DNA of 64,000 nt from Paraburkholderia sp. (GCF_004298475.1 NZ_SCRP01000003.1:1-64000), one strand, 5' to 3'. Counted from the stretch's first letter, positions 41,206 to 49,993 are shown. Notes: a model not told the origin generated them from the letters alone. Translations and numbers: made by a program.

Positions 41206-42876
41206 ATGTCCAGTCCGCGTTTGGAAATGTCGTGGTGCCGAAATATCGATGGTCTTGTGCGTGTACCGATATTCGATCCAAAGGATGATAGTCGAGCATA
41301 TGTCACTGTATATATAGAGAAGCGCCGTACCTATGAGGCTCATTGCTTCGATCCGCGGACTGGCGTAGAGATCTGGCGGACTACCGTCGACAATGGCGGA
41401 TATGGCACTCCGGCGATCCGTGACGGCCAGTTGGTTCTGCTCACTGCGTTCAGCAATGTGACCGCACTGGATACTGGTACGGGGCGCGAACTTTGGACGG
41501 TGCAAACCAGCGCACGAATTCGCTCTGGCGTAGCTGTGTCTAGTAATGGTCTAGTCGTGCTATCGAGCGGAAACCAGGTGCTCGGCATTGATGCCGCTGG
41601 GCAGTTGGCCTTTTCGTACCCAGTTGACGAGTGTTTCCTATTCGGTAAAGTCGCTTTCCTTACAAGCGGTGACATGCTGACAATGGGGACGCGTACTGAC
41701 GCGAAAGGACATTCGGAGATATTCCTGGCAGCGCTTGGCACCGACGGAAAGGTGCGCTGGCGCACGGCGTTAAGCCTCGGCAACGTCGCGAGTTCAGATA
41801 CGTCCGGTATCGTTATAGACGGACAAATTGCCATCGCAGGTGCGGTCGATGGAATTTTCGCGGTGGACATCGACAGTGGGCGCATCATCTGGCGCGTGGA
41901 TGTCGAAGGCGACGCACATCGTCACGCTTGCGTTTCGGACGGTAGCCGTGTCTTTTTCACAACTGCCGAAGGCTATGCGGGGGCTATCGATGTCCGCACG
42001 GGCCGAATGCTTTGGCAACGCATGCTTGCGCCGTATGGTGTCTGGTCGCCCCCCACCATACTGGGTGATCGGGTTGCATTCGAAGCCGATGGGCTGATGC
42101 ATATCGTGCTTGCGCAAAGCGGCATGACCGTGCAGCAGCAAGCGGTTGGACAAACGCCCTACAGCACACTGGCGATCAAAGACAATCGCGCACTTCTCGG
42201 AGGTGGTGATCCGCCCTATTTCGGCCTTCTCTTTGGCTTTGTACTTGTTGAATCATCTACCTTGCCTACGCTGTCGTGCGACACCGTGCAGCAAGTGCAG
42301 ACGTTCCGTGCATACGAGGATTTGAATGTCGCCGTCCGTATTTCGGGAGAAAAATCCGCAGAGCTTGCTAGCGTCACCGTCGACTTCTCTTGCCTCGGAG
42401 AAACTTCAAAGACCAGGCCCGAAATAGTCGACGGCGACACCTACATTTTCCGTGTAACTCCGGGTGCCGGATATCAGCATGGCTCCTACGCGCTTCCGAT
42501 CATGGTCAACTTCCGCGACAGTACGACGTGGTACGGGACATCCTATCTAAAACTGGAAAGCGATGAACGTCTTCCCACGCGTACACTCATCACCGACATT
42601 GGAAATTTCGAACAGGAGCAACCATACTGGAGCGGTGCAGCCTGTATCGTGGCAGCCAAGAAGTTGTTCGGCGAAGAAGTCGATCAAGCTTCCGTCATGG
42701 GCATGATAGAAGCCATTCAAGCCAAAGCCGACGATTATTTCCCATTCGATATCTGGCGAATCATCGCCCGTCGTGCTATGACGACCAGTGCACATTCAGT
42801 CACTGGGCTACCGGAATTCCAAGGTGAATCCAGCACCGCACAGCAAGCGCCAGAGCGTTACCCCAGCGAAACGTAA
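41206..42876 (+). CDS. PQQ-type beta-propeller protein with C-terminal half peptidase fold
   Basis: A 556-residue protein. Residues about 10-330 contain repeated propeller blades (AHCFDPRTGVEIWRTTV, VTALDTGTGRELWTVQ, IFAVDIDSGRIIWRVDV, AGAIDVRTGRMLWQRML), each with the D-x-x-x-G-x-x-x-W pattern of PQQ-like repeats. An Ig-like segment follows (about 350-455). Residues about 465-530 resemble the N-terminal half of a C39/papain-like peptidase: EQEQPYWSGAACIVAAKKLFG, aligned to the usual Q....CG.A pattern, with Ser476 in place of the nucleophile Cys (a Cys occurs four residues later). There is no signal peptide, unusual for a PQQ-type propeller, which is normally periplasmic. A role as adaptor or scaffold for a modified product is inference. 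Confidence 0.65.
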   Translation: MSSPRLEMSWCRNIDGLVRVPIFDPKDDSRAYVTVYIEKRRTYEAHCFDPRTGVEIWRTTVDNGGYGTPAIRDGQLVLLTAFSNVTALDTGTGRELWTVQTSARIRSGVAVSSNGLVVLSSGNQVLGIDAAGQLAFSYPVDECFLFGKVAFLTSGDMLTMGTRTDAKGHSEIFLAALGTDGKVRWRTALSLGNVASSDTSGIVIDGQIAIAGAVDGIFAVDIDSGRIIWRVDVEGDAHRHACVSDGSRVFFTTAEGYAGAIDVRTGRMLWQRMLAPYGVWSPPTILGDRVAFEADGLMHIVLAQSGMTVQQQAVGQTPYSTLAIKDNRALLGGGDPPYFGLLFGFVLVESSTLPTLSCDTVQQVQTFRAYEDLNVAVRISGEKSAELASVTVDFSCLGETSKTRPEIVDGDTYIFRVTPGAGYQHGSYALPIMVNFRDSTTWYGTSYLKLESDERLPTRTLITDIGNFEQEQPYWSGAACIVAAKKLFGEEVDQASVMGMIEAIQAKADDYFPFDIWRIIARRAMTTSAHSVTGLPEFQGESSTAQQAPERYPSET

Positions 42877-42969
42877 GTGCATCCCTTGGTCCCCGAGCAA
42901 AGCCAGTCTACGCATCATCGATATCGAAGGCTAAGCGACTCGCACCCTCATAAGTTCAGCCGATCTGCC

Positions 42970-44631
42970 ATGAAGTTTGAAAAATGGACGCACCAATTGA
43001 TACTTGGAAAATTGGCTGATAGTCGGCTTATCATCCTTTTTTCGGCAAGCTATGCGCTCGGCTTTTCGATACCACTGATCCTACAAGGCCAGATCGATTC
43101 GATGCGAGTCGCCAGCATCACATCGTTCCTTTTGGCCACGATAACGGTATGCATCATTTGTGCTGCAGAGTTCCTGACCTCCATGCTGCGACAGAAAATA
43201 CTCCTGCGTATTTCCGAGGAAGTCGACAGCGCGCTCTCGGTTTCGATTAGCGACCTGTTGTTCGGAATGCCATCGAGAGTCCGAAAATTAACAGGCGCAA
43301 GCCGGGTTGCACAAACGTTAGTTCGACCGGAAGCCATTCGCAGGTTTTTCGGTGGCGCGGCCCCGATGGTCATGTTTGATGCCGCAGCCTCACTGATTGC
43401 GGCTGCAGTAGTTGCGATCTACAGTCCGATTACTGCCGCGATGATCATCGTAACGATCATGATCATATTTTTCACCACCCGGCGTGGCTATAAGATGCGG
43501 CGCGTGGATGTACGAGCTCTAGCTGAAGTTGAAAAACGCCGGTTTTCCATGTTTTCTGAATATGCCCAAGCGGCCGACATTATCCGAATGTCAGACTGGA
43601 TGCAGCATTTCAAGAGAAAGTTGACGGACAATCTGGAAAATTTGCATACGGTTCGCAGAGCGCATATCGAAACATCAGATTATGCTGATTACGGTGCCAA
43701 GTTGCTTATCAGAATGAGCACAGTTGTCATCGCCGTCTACGGCGCGTCCAGGATTAGCACTGGCGGGATGACATACGGCGAATTCTTTGCCGTCCAACTT
43801 TTCGCTATGCGAGCACTGGCGCCTATGACGATCATTACTTATTGGACGAACGAGCTTCAGGTCAGTCTCACACATCTGGAAGATCTAAATGCATTCCGGC
43901 CCGAGGGAGACAAGACTGCTTACCATCAACTCCCGATAGCCGAGATCAATCACATTGCGTGCACTAATTTAACCATATACCGGAAGCGCCGAATTTTCGA
44001 AGGAGTTTCGTTCGCCATCAGTAATCCGGGGCTGTACACGATCTTGGGCAGCAACGGTTGCGGGAAAACCACGTTGCTTGAAATCCTCAGCGGCCTCGAA
44101 ACTGAATATGACGGAACGATTATGCTCAACTCGACACCGTTAAGCAGCATCGCGCCCGAAGATCTGTGGCGTACCGTTTCCTTAGCGACGCAAAAACCGT
44201 TCATTTTCAATTCGAGCATCCTTGAGAACATCGACCCGACAGCCGACGCGGACAAGTCCAGGATTCGGCATATCTTTGAGCAGCTCGGATTTGCATGGCT
44301 CGGCAAAACGATGGAATCGCGAGTGCTGGAGGAAGGCGGGGCAGGACTTTCCGGTGGTGAGCGCCGAGCCATCGCCTTGACACGTGCTCTCTACAAAGTG
44401 GCCAGCGTATACATTTTCGACGAGCCGACCAACGACCTATCGGAACCCTCAGTCGACAATCTGGTTCGCATGCTGACTGAACTCGCAAATGATCATATTG
44501 TTCTCCTCGCCACTCATGATCGAAGGATCATCAACGCGTCGATGGTCGCCGTGCCGAGGGACGGTTGGCAAAGGGACCGCAGCAGGCCGATATCAATGAT
44601 CGGAGAAAGCAAACTCCACCATCCCCATTAA
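42970..44631 (+). CDS. ABC exporter (fused TMD-NBD), no peptidase domain
   Basis: A half-transporter of about 553 residues: six predicted membrane helices in the first 320 residues (for example LIILFSASYALGFSIPLIL and ITSFLLATITVCIICAAEFL), then an ATPase with Walker A GSNGCGKTTLLEIL (from about G360), signature AGLSGGERRAIALTRAL (L460 region), Walker B VYIFDEPTNDLSEP and H-loop LLATHDRR. It belongs to the peptide/lipid exporter (ABCB/type I) class and lacks the N-terminal C39 peptidase of bacteriocin exporters. An in-frame GTG at 42877 directly follows the propeller gene stop; the ATG at 42970 gives a more normal N-terminus. Neither has a strong ribosome site. The substrate is unknown; genomic context suggests the product of this cassette. 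Confidence 0.88.
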   Translation: MKFEKWTHQLILGKLADSRLIILFSASYALGFSIPLILQGQIDSMRVASITSFLLATITVCIICAAEFLTSMLRQKILLRISEEVDSALSVSISDLLFGMPSRVRKLTGASRVAQTLVRPEAIRRFFGGAAPMVMFDAAASLIAAAVVAIYSPITAAMIIVTIMIIFFTTRRGYKMRRVDVRALAEVEKRRFSMFSEYAQAADIIRMSDWMQHFKRKLTDNLENLHTVRRAHIETSDYADYGAKLLIRMSTVVIAVYGASRISTGGMTYGEFFAVQLFAMRALAPMTIITYWTNELQVSLTHLEDLNAFRPEGDKTAYHQLPIAEINHIACTNLTIYRKRRIFEGVSFAISNPGLYTILGSNGCGKTTLLEILSGLETEYDGTIMLNSTPLSSIAPEDLWRTVSLATQKPFIFNSSILENIDPTADADKSRIRHIFEQLGFAWLGKTMESRVLEEGGAGLSGGERRAIALTRALYKVASVYIFDEPTNDLSEPSVDNLVRMLTELANDHIVLLATHDRRIINASMVAVPRDGWQRDRSRPISMIGESKLHHPH

Positions 44632-44704
44632 CCTGGCTACCAGGCGGCGACGCGCCAGATGCGCTGGAGTCACCACCGATCTCATCTCTCCCCTCTGGAC
44701 GATC

Positions 44705-45727
44705 ATGACCAGCAACCAATCCACCGACCACGCCGCACTGGAATACCTTCTCGAATTGATCGAGACGCTATTCAAACACGAAAGCAAACCCGACATCCGC
44801 ACAATCAAAGGCCCGAGACACGAGGTATTCAAGATTGAGTGCGAAGGCCGCGCTTATATCTTCAAGATCCTCGGAGAAAGCGACCGGTTTCAACAGCGTG
44901 AAATTCTGGCGAGGGAGCTTTTGCCTGCGGACTTTCCTGCGCCACGGATACTGCATTCGGGCGTGACCGAAGACAATCGGTACTGGATCATAATGGAATC
45001 CATTGGCGCGCAGGACATGCGTCGCTGGCTTCTGGGTTTGAATCGAGACATCGGGGATTCGCACCCCGCCATTAGTGAAATCTTTTACGAATGCGGGAAG
45101 CTTCTCGCACGCATTCACTGTATTCAGTTTGGCGAACAGGAGGGCTTGCCACGCAGCTTGTATTGCGACGAGATTTATAGCCTCGGCTACGGAACACAGG
45201 CGTTCGGCGACAATCTGCTTGCGGCCGTCGGTCAGGCGATTGATCTGCTCGGCGAGGGGGCGAAAACGCCCATTTTGACGGCGTTGCGTTCAAGTGTGCA
45301 GCAATGCTTGCCGTACACGAATATGGAATCGTTTTGTCACGGCGATTACAAGGCAAAAAATGTGCAGTTGATCGAAGCCGGTAAAGTCGCCGGCATTATT
45401 GATTGGGAGTGCATCCATGTCGGATCGCCCCTGACCGACGTGGCCCAGTTCCTGCAGCATGCACACCAGTATGAGGACATGGAGCGTTTCGCCGACGGGT
45501 ACAGCGAAGTGATCCCCTCCCGTGGCAGTCTTGTCGGCGCTGCATTTTCCTACCGGATGGCGGAGGTCGTGCTCGGTCTGAAACGCCCGCAGCCTCCATT
45601 CGACGAATTTGAATTGCGCATCAATCGGGCATACATCAAGGGTTGCGCCGATATCGTCGAATCGAAACGCGTAGACACCATGATGGAGATTGGGAACGAG
45701 TTGCTTCGGTACGGGATCGAATCATGA
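44705..45727 (+). CDS. Aminoglycoside phosphotransferase (APH)-family kinase
   Basis: A 340-residue protein-kinase-like small-molecule kinase. ATP-site Lys in AYIFKILGE (about 57-65), the catalytic loop FCHGDYKAKNVQL (H212, D214, N219) and the metal-binding IIDWECIH (Asp about 234) are intact, so it should be active. It could phosphorylate a sugar, amino sugar, choline-like alcohol or a peptide. It is not close to any resistance enzyme I recognise. The 3' end overlaps the MobA-like gene by 4 bp (ATGA), so kinase and nucleotidyltransferase are probably made in equal amounts and act in sequence, in the manner of sugar-kinase/nucleotidyltransferase pairs such as AmgK-MurU (an analogy, not homology of the transferase). 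Confidence 0.85.
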   Translation: MTSNQSTDHAALEYLLELIETLFKHESKPDIRTIKGPRHEVFKIECEGRAYIFKILGESDRFQQREILARELLPADFPAPRILHSGVTEDNRYWIIMESIGAQDMRRWLLGLNRDIGDSHPAISEIFYECGKLLARIHCIQFGEQEGLPRSLYCDEIYSLGYGTQAFGDNLLAAVGQAIDLLGEGAKTPILTALRSSVQQCLPYTNMESFCHGDYKAKNVQLIEAGKVAGIIDWECIHVGSPLTDVAQFLQHAHQYEDMERFADGYSEVIPSRGSLVGAAFSYRMAEVVLGLKRPQPPFDEFELRINRAYIKGCADIVESKRVDTMMEIGNELLRYGIES

Positions 45728-46416
45728 AATCCGGTCTCCCGATGATCGAGCATCAATTCATTCCCGGCGCCATTCTCGCAGGTGGCCGCGGTACACGCAT
45801 GGGAGGCAACAAACCTCTGCAACGACTGGCCGGGCGCCGGCTTATCGATCACGTGATCGACAGGGTGAAGCCGCAAGTCAGCGAACTGGCATTAAGCATC
45901 GCTCAAGATTGTGCATGGGCAACAACGTTTGAACTCCCGGTCGTGCAAGACGCGTTTCCCGGGCAGCCCGGGCCGTTGGCGGGCATCTATTCCGTCATGG
46001 CGTGGGTCGCGGAACGACAGCCGCATGCCAAAGCGCTGTTCGTCACGACAGCCGACTCCCCGTTCATTCCACGGTCGCTCATCAGCATCCTGCTTCATGC
46101 CCATGAGGCAAACGGGTCAATGGTTTTCACGAAATACGGGAATCTTCAGTTTCCCGCGATCGGAATTTGGCCGCTGTCCTGCATGGAAGCGCTGCGACGC
46201 TGGCTAATAGCGGAATTAACGGGGCTCGCCCCAAAGCCATTCCTGAGTGGAAAAACGTGGACGGTCGTCGACTTTTCCGGCACCCGCCACGACCCGCTTG
46301 CCAATCTGAACACGCGGGAGGATCTGGCACGTGCAGAAGTGCTGCTGCCAACAATCACGGAAGACTATAAGTTTAGTATTGGCGTGCACCCTCCCCCAGG
46401 CGGCCAGATCCCTTGA
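45724..46416 (+). CDS. MobA-like NTP transferase
   Basis: A 230-residue Rossmann-like nucleotidyltransferase. The nucleotide-binding motif GAILAGGRGTRMGGNKPLQRLAG (about 14-36; LAGG as in MobA) and VVQDAFPGQPGPLAGIYSVM, the metal-binding VTTADSPFIPRS and the C-terminal DPLANLNTREDLARAE are the standard MobA signatures for molybdenum cofactor guanylyltransferase. Here it is not next to other molybdopterin genes but coupled (ATGA) to an APH-family kinase within the low-GC cassette, so it may be a co-opted paralogue that nucleotidylates the kinase product. Housekeeping MobA function cannot be excluded. Confidence 0.85.
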   Translation: MKSGLPMIEHQFIPGAILAGGRGTRMGGNKPLQRLAGRRLIDHVIDRVKPQVSELALSIAQDCAWATTFELPVVQDAFPGQPGPLAGIYSVMAWVAERQPHAKALFVTTADSPFIPRSLISILLHAHEANGSMVFTKYGNLQFPAIGIWPLSCMEALRRWLIAELTGLAPKPFLSGKTWTVVDFSGTRHDPLANLNTREDLARAEVLLPTITEDYKFSIGVHPPPGGQIP

Positions 46417-46473
46417 AGTCGCTATTGAGGCACGGAGACTCAAGACTTGTTTCCGGCGGAGACACCCGCAGGA

Positions 46474-46522
46474 GTGCGCCCATGCTGGGCGCACAATGAA
46501 AACGGCACCCGCAGGCGCCGTT
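46474..46522 (-). terminator. Hairpins at the end of the polyamine ABC operon
   Basis: Perfect 9-bp stem GTGCGCCCA/TGGGCGCAC (46474-46482, 46486-46494) with a 3-nt loop, then a second hairpin AACGGC/GCCGTT (46501-46506, 46517-46522) followed on the minus strand by TTTTC. The second is a terminator for the minus-strand ABC operon; the first lies between the convergent MobA-like and permease genes and may terminate either. Confidence 0.7.
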
Positions 46523-46528
46523 CCTCCA

Positions 46529-47368
46529 TCAAGCCTTCACCGCCCGCGCGGCGCTTCTGCCGCGCAACCATTCGAGCGAAAGCAGCAGACACGTCGAGAA
46601 CACGATGAGAATCGTTGCGAGCGCAGCGATGGTCGGGCTGATGTTCTCGCGAATGCCCGTGAACATCTGGCGCGGCAGCGTCGTCTGATCCGCGCCCGCC
46701 AGGAACAGCGTGACGACCACTTCGTCGAACGACGTCGCGAACGCGAATAGCGCACCCGACATCACGCCCGGCGCGATCACGGGCAGCGTGATGCGGAAGA
46801 ACGTCGTCAACGGGTTCGCGCCGAGCGAGAGACTCGCGCGCACGAGGTTGTAGTTGAAGCCCTGCAGCGTCGCCGACACGGTGGTCACGACGAACGGCAC
46901 GCCGAGCGCCGCGTGCGCGAGGATCAGGCCCGTGTACGTGTTGGCGAGACCGAGCGGCGCAAAGAACAGATACATGCCGACGCCGACCACGACGACCGGC
47001 ACGATCATCGGCGAAATGAGGATCGCCATGAGCAGCGCCTTGCCGCGGAAATCGGCCTTCGTGATGCCGATGGCGGCGAGCGTGCCGAGCACCGTCGCGA
47101 TGATCGTGGCCGACGGTCCGACGATGAAGCTGTTCTTCGCGGCCATGCGCCACTCGTCGGACATCACGAGATTCTGGTACCAGCGCAGCGACCAGCCCGG
47201 AATCGGATAGACGAGGAAGGTGCTCGACGAGAACGACAGCGGCACGATGGCGAGCACCGGCAGCACGAGATACAGCAGCGTGAGCACGCACAGGCCGCGC
47301 ATCACGAAGTACCACACGCGCTCGATACCGGAGGTGTGCGGCGCAAAAAGGGGTTTGGCGAATTTCAT
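46529..47368 (-). CDS. Polyamine-type ABC transporter permease (PotC-like)
   Basis: A 279-residue inner-membrane permease with six helices. The permease EAA loop is seen in LVRASLSLGANPLTTFFRITLPVIAPG, the family motif GANPLTTFFRITLP being typical. The N-terminal VWYFVMRGLCVLTLLYLVLPVLAIVPLSF matches the PotC/YdcV class. It lies 22 bp after the larger permease gene and is the last gene of the operon. It would form a heterodimer with it for uptake of putrescine/spermidine-like compounds. Confidence 0.92.
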   Translation of the reverse strand: MKFAKPLFAPHTSGIERVWYFVMRGLCVLTLLYLVLPVLAIVPLSFSSSTFLVYPIPGWSLRWYQNLVMSDEWRMAAKNSFIVGPSATIIATVLGTLAAIGITKADFRGKALLMAILISPMIVPVVVVGVGMYLFFAPLGLANTYTGLILAHAALGVPFVVTTVSATLQGFNYNLVRASLSLGANPLTTFFRITLPVIAPGVMSGALFAFATSFDEVVVTLFLAGADQTTLPRQMFTGIRENISPTIAALATILIVFSTCLLLSLEWLRGRSAARAVKA

Positions 47369-47390
47369 CGCTTGCGTCTCCGTGATGGCG

Positions 47391-48677
47391 TCAGCCGAGG
47401 CTCAGTTGCGAGCGCGTGAAGCGCCCATAGACGAAGTACAGCACCGTCGTCGCCGTGAGCAGCAGTGCGCCGAGCGCGCACGCCATACCCCAGTTGATCG
47501 ACACGTTTGTGAAGTACGCCACGTAATAGCTCACCATCTGGTCGCCGGGGCCGCCGAGCAGCGCAGGCGTGATGTAGTAGCCGATCGAGAGGATGAACAC
47601 GAGCAGCGCACCCGCGCCCACGCCCGGATAGGTCTGCGGCACATACACGCGCCAGAACGCTGCAAACGGATGGCTGCCGAGCGAGACGGCCGCGCGCTGA
47701 TAGGTCGGCGGAATCGACTTCATCACGCTGTAGAGCGGCAGCACCATGAACGGCAGCAGGATGTGCGTCATCGAGATATAGACGCCCACGCGGTTGAACA
47801 GCAGCGGGAGCGGATGTGAAATGAGTCCTCCGCTCATCAGTAGCTTGTTGACGAGGCCCTCGCCCTGGAGGATCACGATCCACGCGGCCACGCGCACGAG
47901 AATGGACGTCCAGAACGGAATCAGCACCATGATCATCACGAGATTCGCGCGGCGATCGGAGAGCGTCGAGATCCAGTAAGCGAGCGGGTAGCCGAGCACC
48001 AGCGCGAAGATCGTCACGAACACGCTGATGGTGAAGGTGCGGCCGAATACATCGAGGTAGATCTGGTGGTCGGCATCGGCGGGCTGGATGTTGCCGAACG
48101 CATCCTGACGATGATCGAGTGACGCGAGCAGATAGAACGGCGAATAGCGTCCGCTGTTCTTCGCGATGGCCTGCCAGTAGCTCACGTCGCCCCAGCGGTC
48201 GTCGAGTTCGACGATCTTCGCGCGCGTTTGCGCGGGCGTCAGCGTGAGCGGATGGCCGTCGTCGTCGGCGAGCGGCATGGCGCGCGCGGTCTTCGCCACG
48301 AGCGAGCGAAAGCCCGGAATTTCGACGTTCAGGCGCCGTGCCAGCGCGCCCATCGCCTCGCCGTCCTGGATGGCGGCGAGATCCTGCGTGAGCGCGACGT
48401 AGGCCGCATCGGGCGGCGTGCTCTTGCGGTCCCATTCGCGCAGCGCCGTGATCGTCTGCGGCAGCGCCGTGGCCACTTCGGGGTTCTGCACGGCGCGCGT
48501 CAGCAGTGCCGCGATGGGCACGACGAAAATCAGCAGCAGAAAAATCGCGAGCGGCGCGATCAGCATCAGCGCCACCGTGCGCTTCTTCGCCTGCGCCACG
48601 CGCAATTCGCGCTTGAGCCGGGCGGCCGGTTCGCCTGCGGTGTCGGCGGCGTTGGTCACGGTCGTCATCGTTGTCAC
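47391..48677 (-). CDS. Polyamine-type ABC transporter permease (PotB-like, long)
   Basis: A 428-residue permease, longer than PotB because of a roughly 150-residue periplasmic insert (about 65-210) between the first helix and the rest. Helices: LMLIAPLAIFLLLIFVVPIAALL, TISVFVTIFALVLGYPLAYWI, IMVLIPFWTSILVRVAAWIVIL and following; the EAA loop is RAAVSLGSHPFAAFWRVYVPQTYPG. The start is the GTG at 48677, because AGGAGA lies 6 nt upstream. A 182-bp gap separates it from the binding-protein gene. Similar long PotB-like permeases occur in Burkholderia polyamine/opine importers. Confidence 0.9.
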   Translation of the reverse strand: MTTMTTVTNAADTAGEPAARLKRELRVAQAKKRTVALMLIAPLAIFLLLIFVVPIAALLTRAVQNPEVATALPQTITALREWDRKSTPPDAAYVALTQDLAAIQDGEAMGALARRLNVEIPGFRSLVAKTARAMPLADDDGHPLTLTPAQTRAKIVELDDRWGDVSYWQAIAKNSGRYSPFYLLASLDHRQDAFGNIQPADADHQIYLDVFGRTFTISVFVTIFALVLGYPLAYWISTLSDRRANLVMIMVLIPFWTSILVRVAAWIVILQGEGLVNKLLMSGGLISHPLPLLFNRVGVYISMTHILLPFMVLPLYSVMKSIPPTYQRAAVSLGSHPFAAFWRVYVPQTYPGVGAGALLVFILSIGYYITPALLGGPGDQMVSYYVAYFTNVSINWGMACALGALLLTATTVLYFVYGRFTRSQLSLG

Positions 48678-48859
48678 AGCTTGTCTCCTGCGTTGACTGG
48701 CGTTAGCACTTCAGCGCTCACTCCGGTCCCACATCTTTTTTGTGTCGGCCGCAGCGGCTGCATCAACACCCGCTCCGGCCTCACCACCTGCTCGATACAG
48801 CAGGCCGCGCGCACCCTCCTGCACGTCAGGCGCGCGCAGCCACTCCTGCTTTCACACGC

Positions 48860-49903
48860 TTACTTCGCGGCCCACGATGCGAAGCGCTGCTCAAGCTCGT
48901 CGCCGTGGTCGGTCCAGAACGCGAGGTTCTGCTGGACCGCATTCCTGGCGTTGGCGGGCGAATTCGGCAGATCCGCGAGCGTCTTCGCGTCGAGGCCCTT
49001 GATCGCGCTCTGGTTCACCGGGCCGTACGCGATGTGCTGCGCGTACTGCGCTTGCGGCTGCGGCGAGATCGTGTACGCGATGTACTGCTCGGCCAGCGCC
49101 TTGTTCGGCGAGCCCTTCGGAATCGCCCAGTAGTCCAGGTCGTAGATGCTGCCGTTCCAGACCACCTTCAGGTTCTTGCCTTCGCGACGCGCGGCATCGA
49201 TGCGGCCGTTGTAGACCGTCGACATCACGACGTCACCCGCGACCAGAAACTGCGGCGGCTGCGCGCCCGCTTCCCACCACTGGATGTACGGCTTCAGCTG
49301 GTCGAGCTTCTTGAACGCGCGGTCCTGGCCGGCCTTCGTCGCGAGCACCTTGTAGACGTCCTTCGGCGCAACGCCGTCGGCCATCAGCGCGAATTCGAGG
49401 TTGTACTCCGCGCCCTTGCGCATGCCGCGCTTGCCCGGGAATTTCTTCACGTCCCAGAAATCGGCCCAGCTCGTCGGCGCGGTCTTGAGCGTATCGGCGT
49501 TATAGGCCATCGCCGTCGACCACACGAAAATGCCCGCGCCGCAGGGTTGCTGCGCCGCCTTCATGATGTCGGCCTTGTTGCCGAGCTTCGACCAGTCGAG
49601 CTTCTCGTAGAGACCTTCGTCGCAGCCGCGCGCGATATCGCCGGTTTCGACTTCGACCACGTCCCAATTGACGTGCTTCGCCTCGACCATCGCCTTCACT
49701 TTGGCCTGCTCGCCGTTGTATTCGACGACCGTGACCTTGTTGCCGGTCTTGGTCTGGAACGACTCGTTGAACGCTGCTTTCTGCGCATCGCCGTTCGCGC
49801 CGCCGAAGTTCACGACGGTCAGTTCCGAGGCGTGTGCGACGCCGAATGACAGTGCGAGCGCAGCCGCGATCGCTGCAACGCGCGTGTTGCCGATCTTCCT
49901 CAT
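48860..49903 (-). CDS. Polyamine-type ABC transporter substrate-binding protein (PotD-like)
   Basis: A 347-residue periplasmic solute-binding protein with a signal peptide (MRKIGNTRVAAIAAALALSFGVAHA, cleavage near 25). Family motifs: ELTVVNFGGANGDAQKAAFNESFQ, WDVVEVETGDIARGCDEGL, PTSWADFWDVKKFPGKRGMR and VNWD; the C-terminal half has WNGSIYDLDYWAIPKGSPN. It belongs to the spermidine/putrescine-binding PotD/PotF class (extracellular solute-binding family 1). The exact ligand cannot be read from sequence alone. It lies 90 bp after the ATPase gene. Confidence 0.9.
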   Translation of the reverse strand: MRKIGNTRVAAIAAALALSFGVAHASELTVVNFGGANGDAQKAAFNESFQTKTGNKVTVVEYNGEQAKVKAMVEAKHVNWDVVEVETGDIARGCDEGLYEKLDWSKLGNKADIMKAAQQPCGAGIFVWSTAMAYNADTLKTAPTSWADFWDVKKFPGKRGMRKGAEYNLEFALMADGVAPKDVYKVLATKAGQDRAFKKLDQLKPYIQWWEAGAQPPQFLVAGDVVMSTVYNGRIDAARREGKNLKVVWNGSIYDLDYWAIPKGSPNKALAEQYIAYTISPQPQAQYAQHIAYGPVNQSAIKGLDAKTLADLPNSPANARNAVQQNLAFWTDHGDELEQRFASWAAK

Positions 49904-49993
49904 GGTTTTGTCCCTTCTCCTTGGTGGTAGTCATGCCGGGCGTTCCGCCCGGTCTCCTCGACGTCTGCAAAACGGCCCGCGAGGGCCGCCCGC

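Noticed and set aside
40457..45727. Lasso-peptide or lanthipeptide biosynthesis
   Set aside because: No asparagine-synthetase-like cyclase, no LanB/C/M enzyme and no PqqD-like recognition domain are present, so known RiPP classes do not fit.
44705..45727. Aminoglycoside resistance gene
   Set aside because: Only the generic APH kinase motifs are present; sequence and context do not match any resistance enzyme I know.
39153..46430. Mobile element carrying the low-GC cassette
   Set aside because: I looked for transposase, integrase, tRNA, and flanking direct repeats and saw none, so transfer is suggested only by composition.
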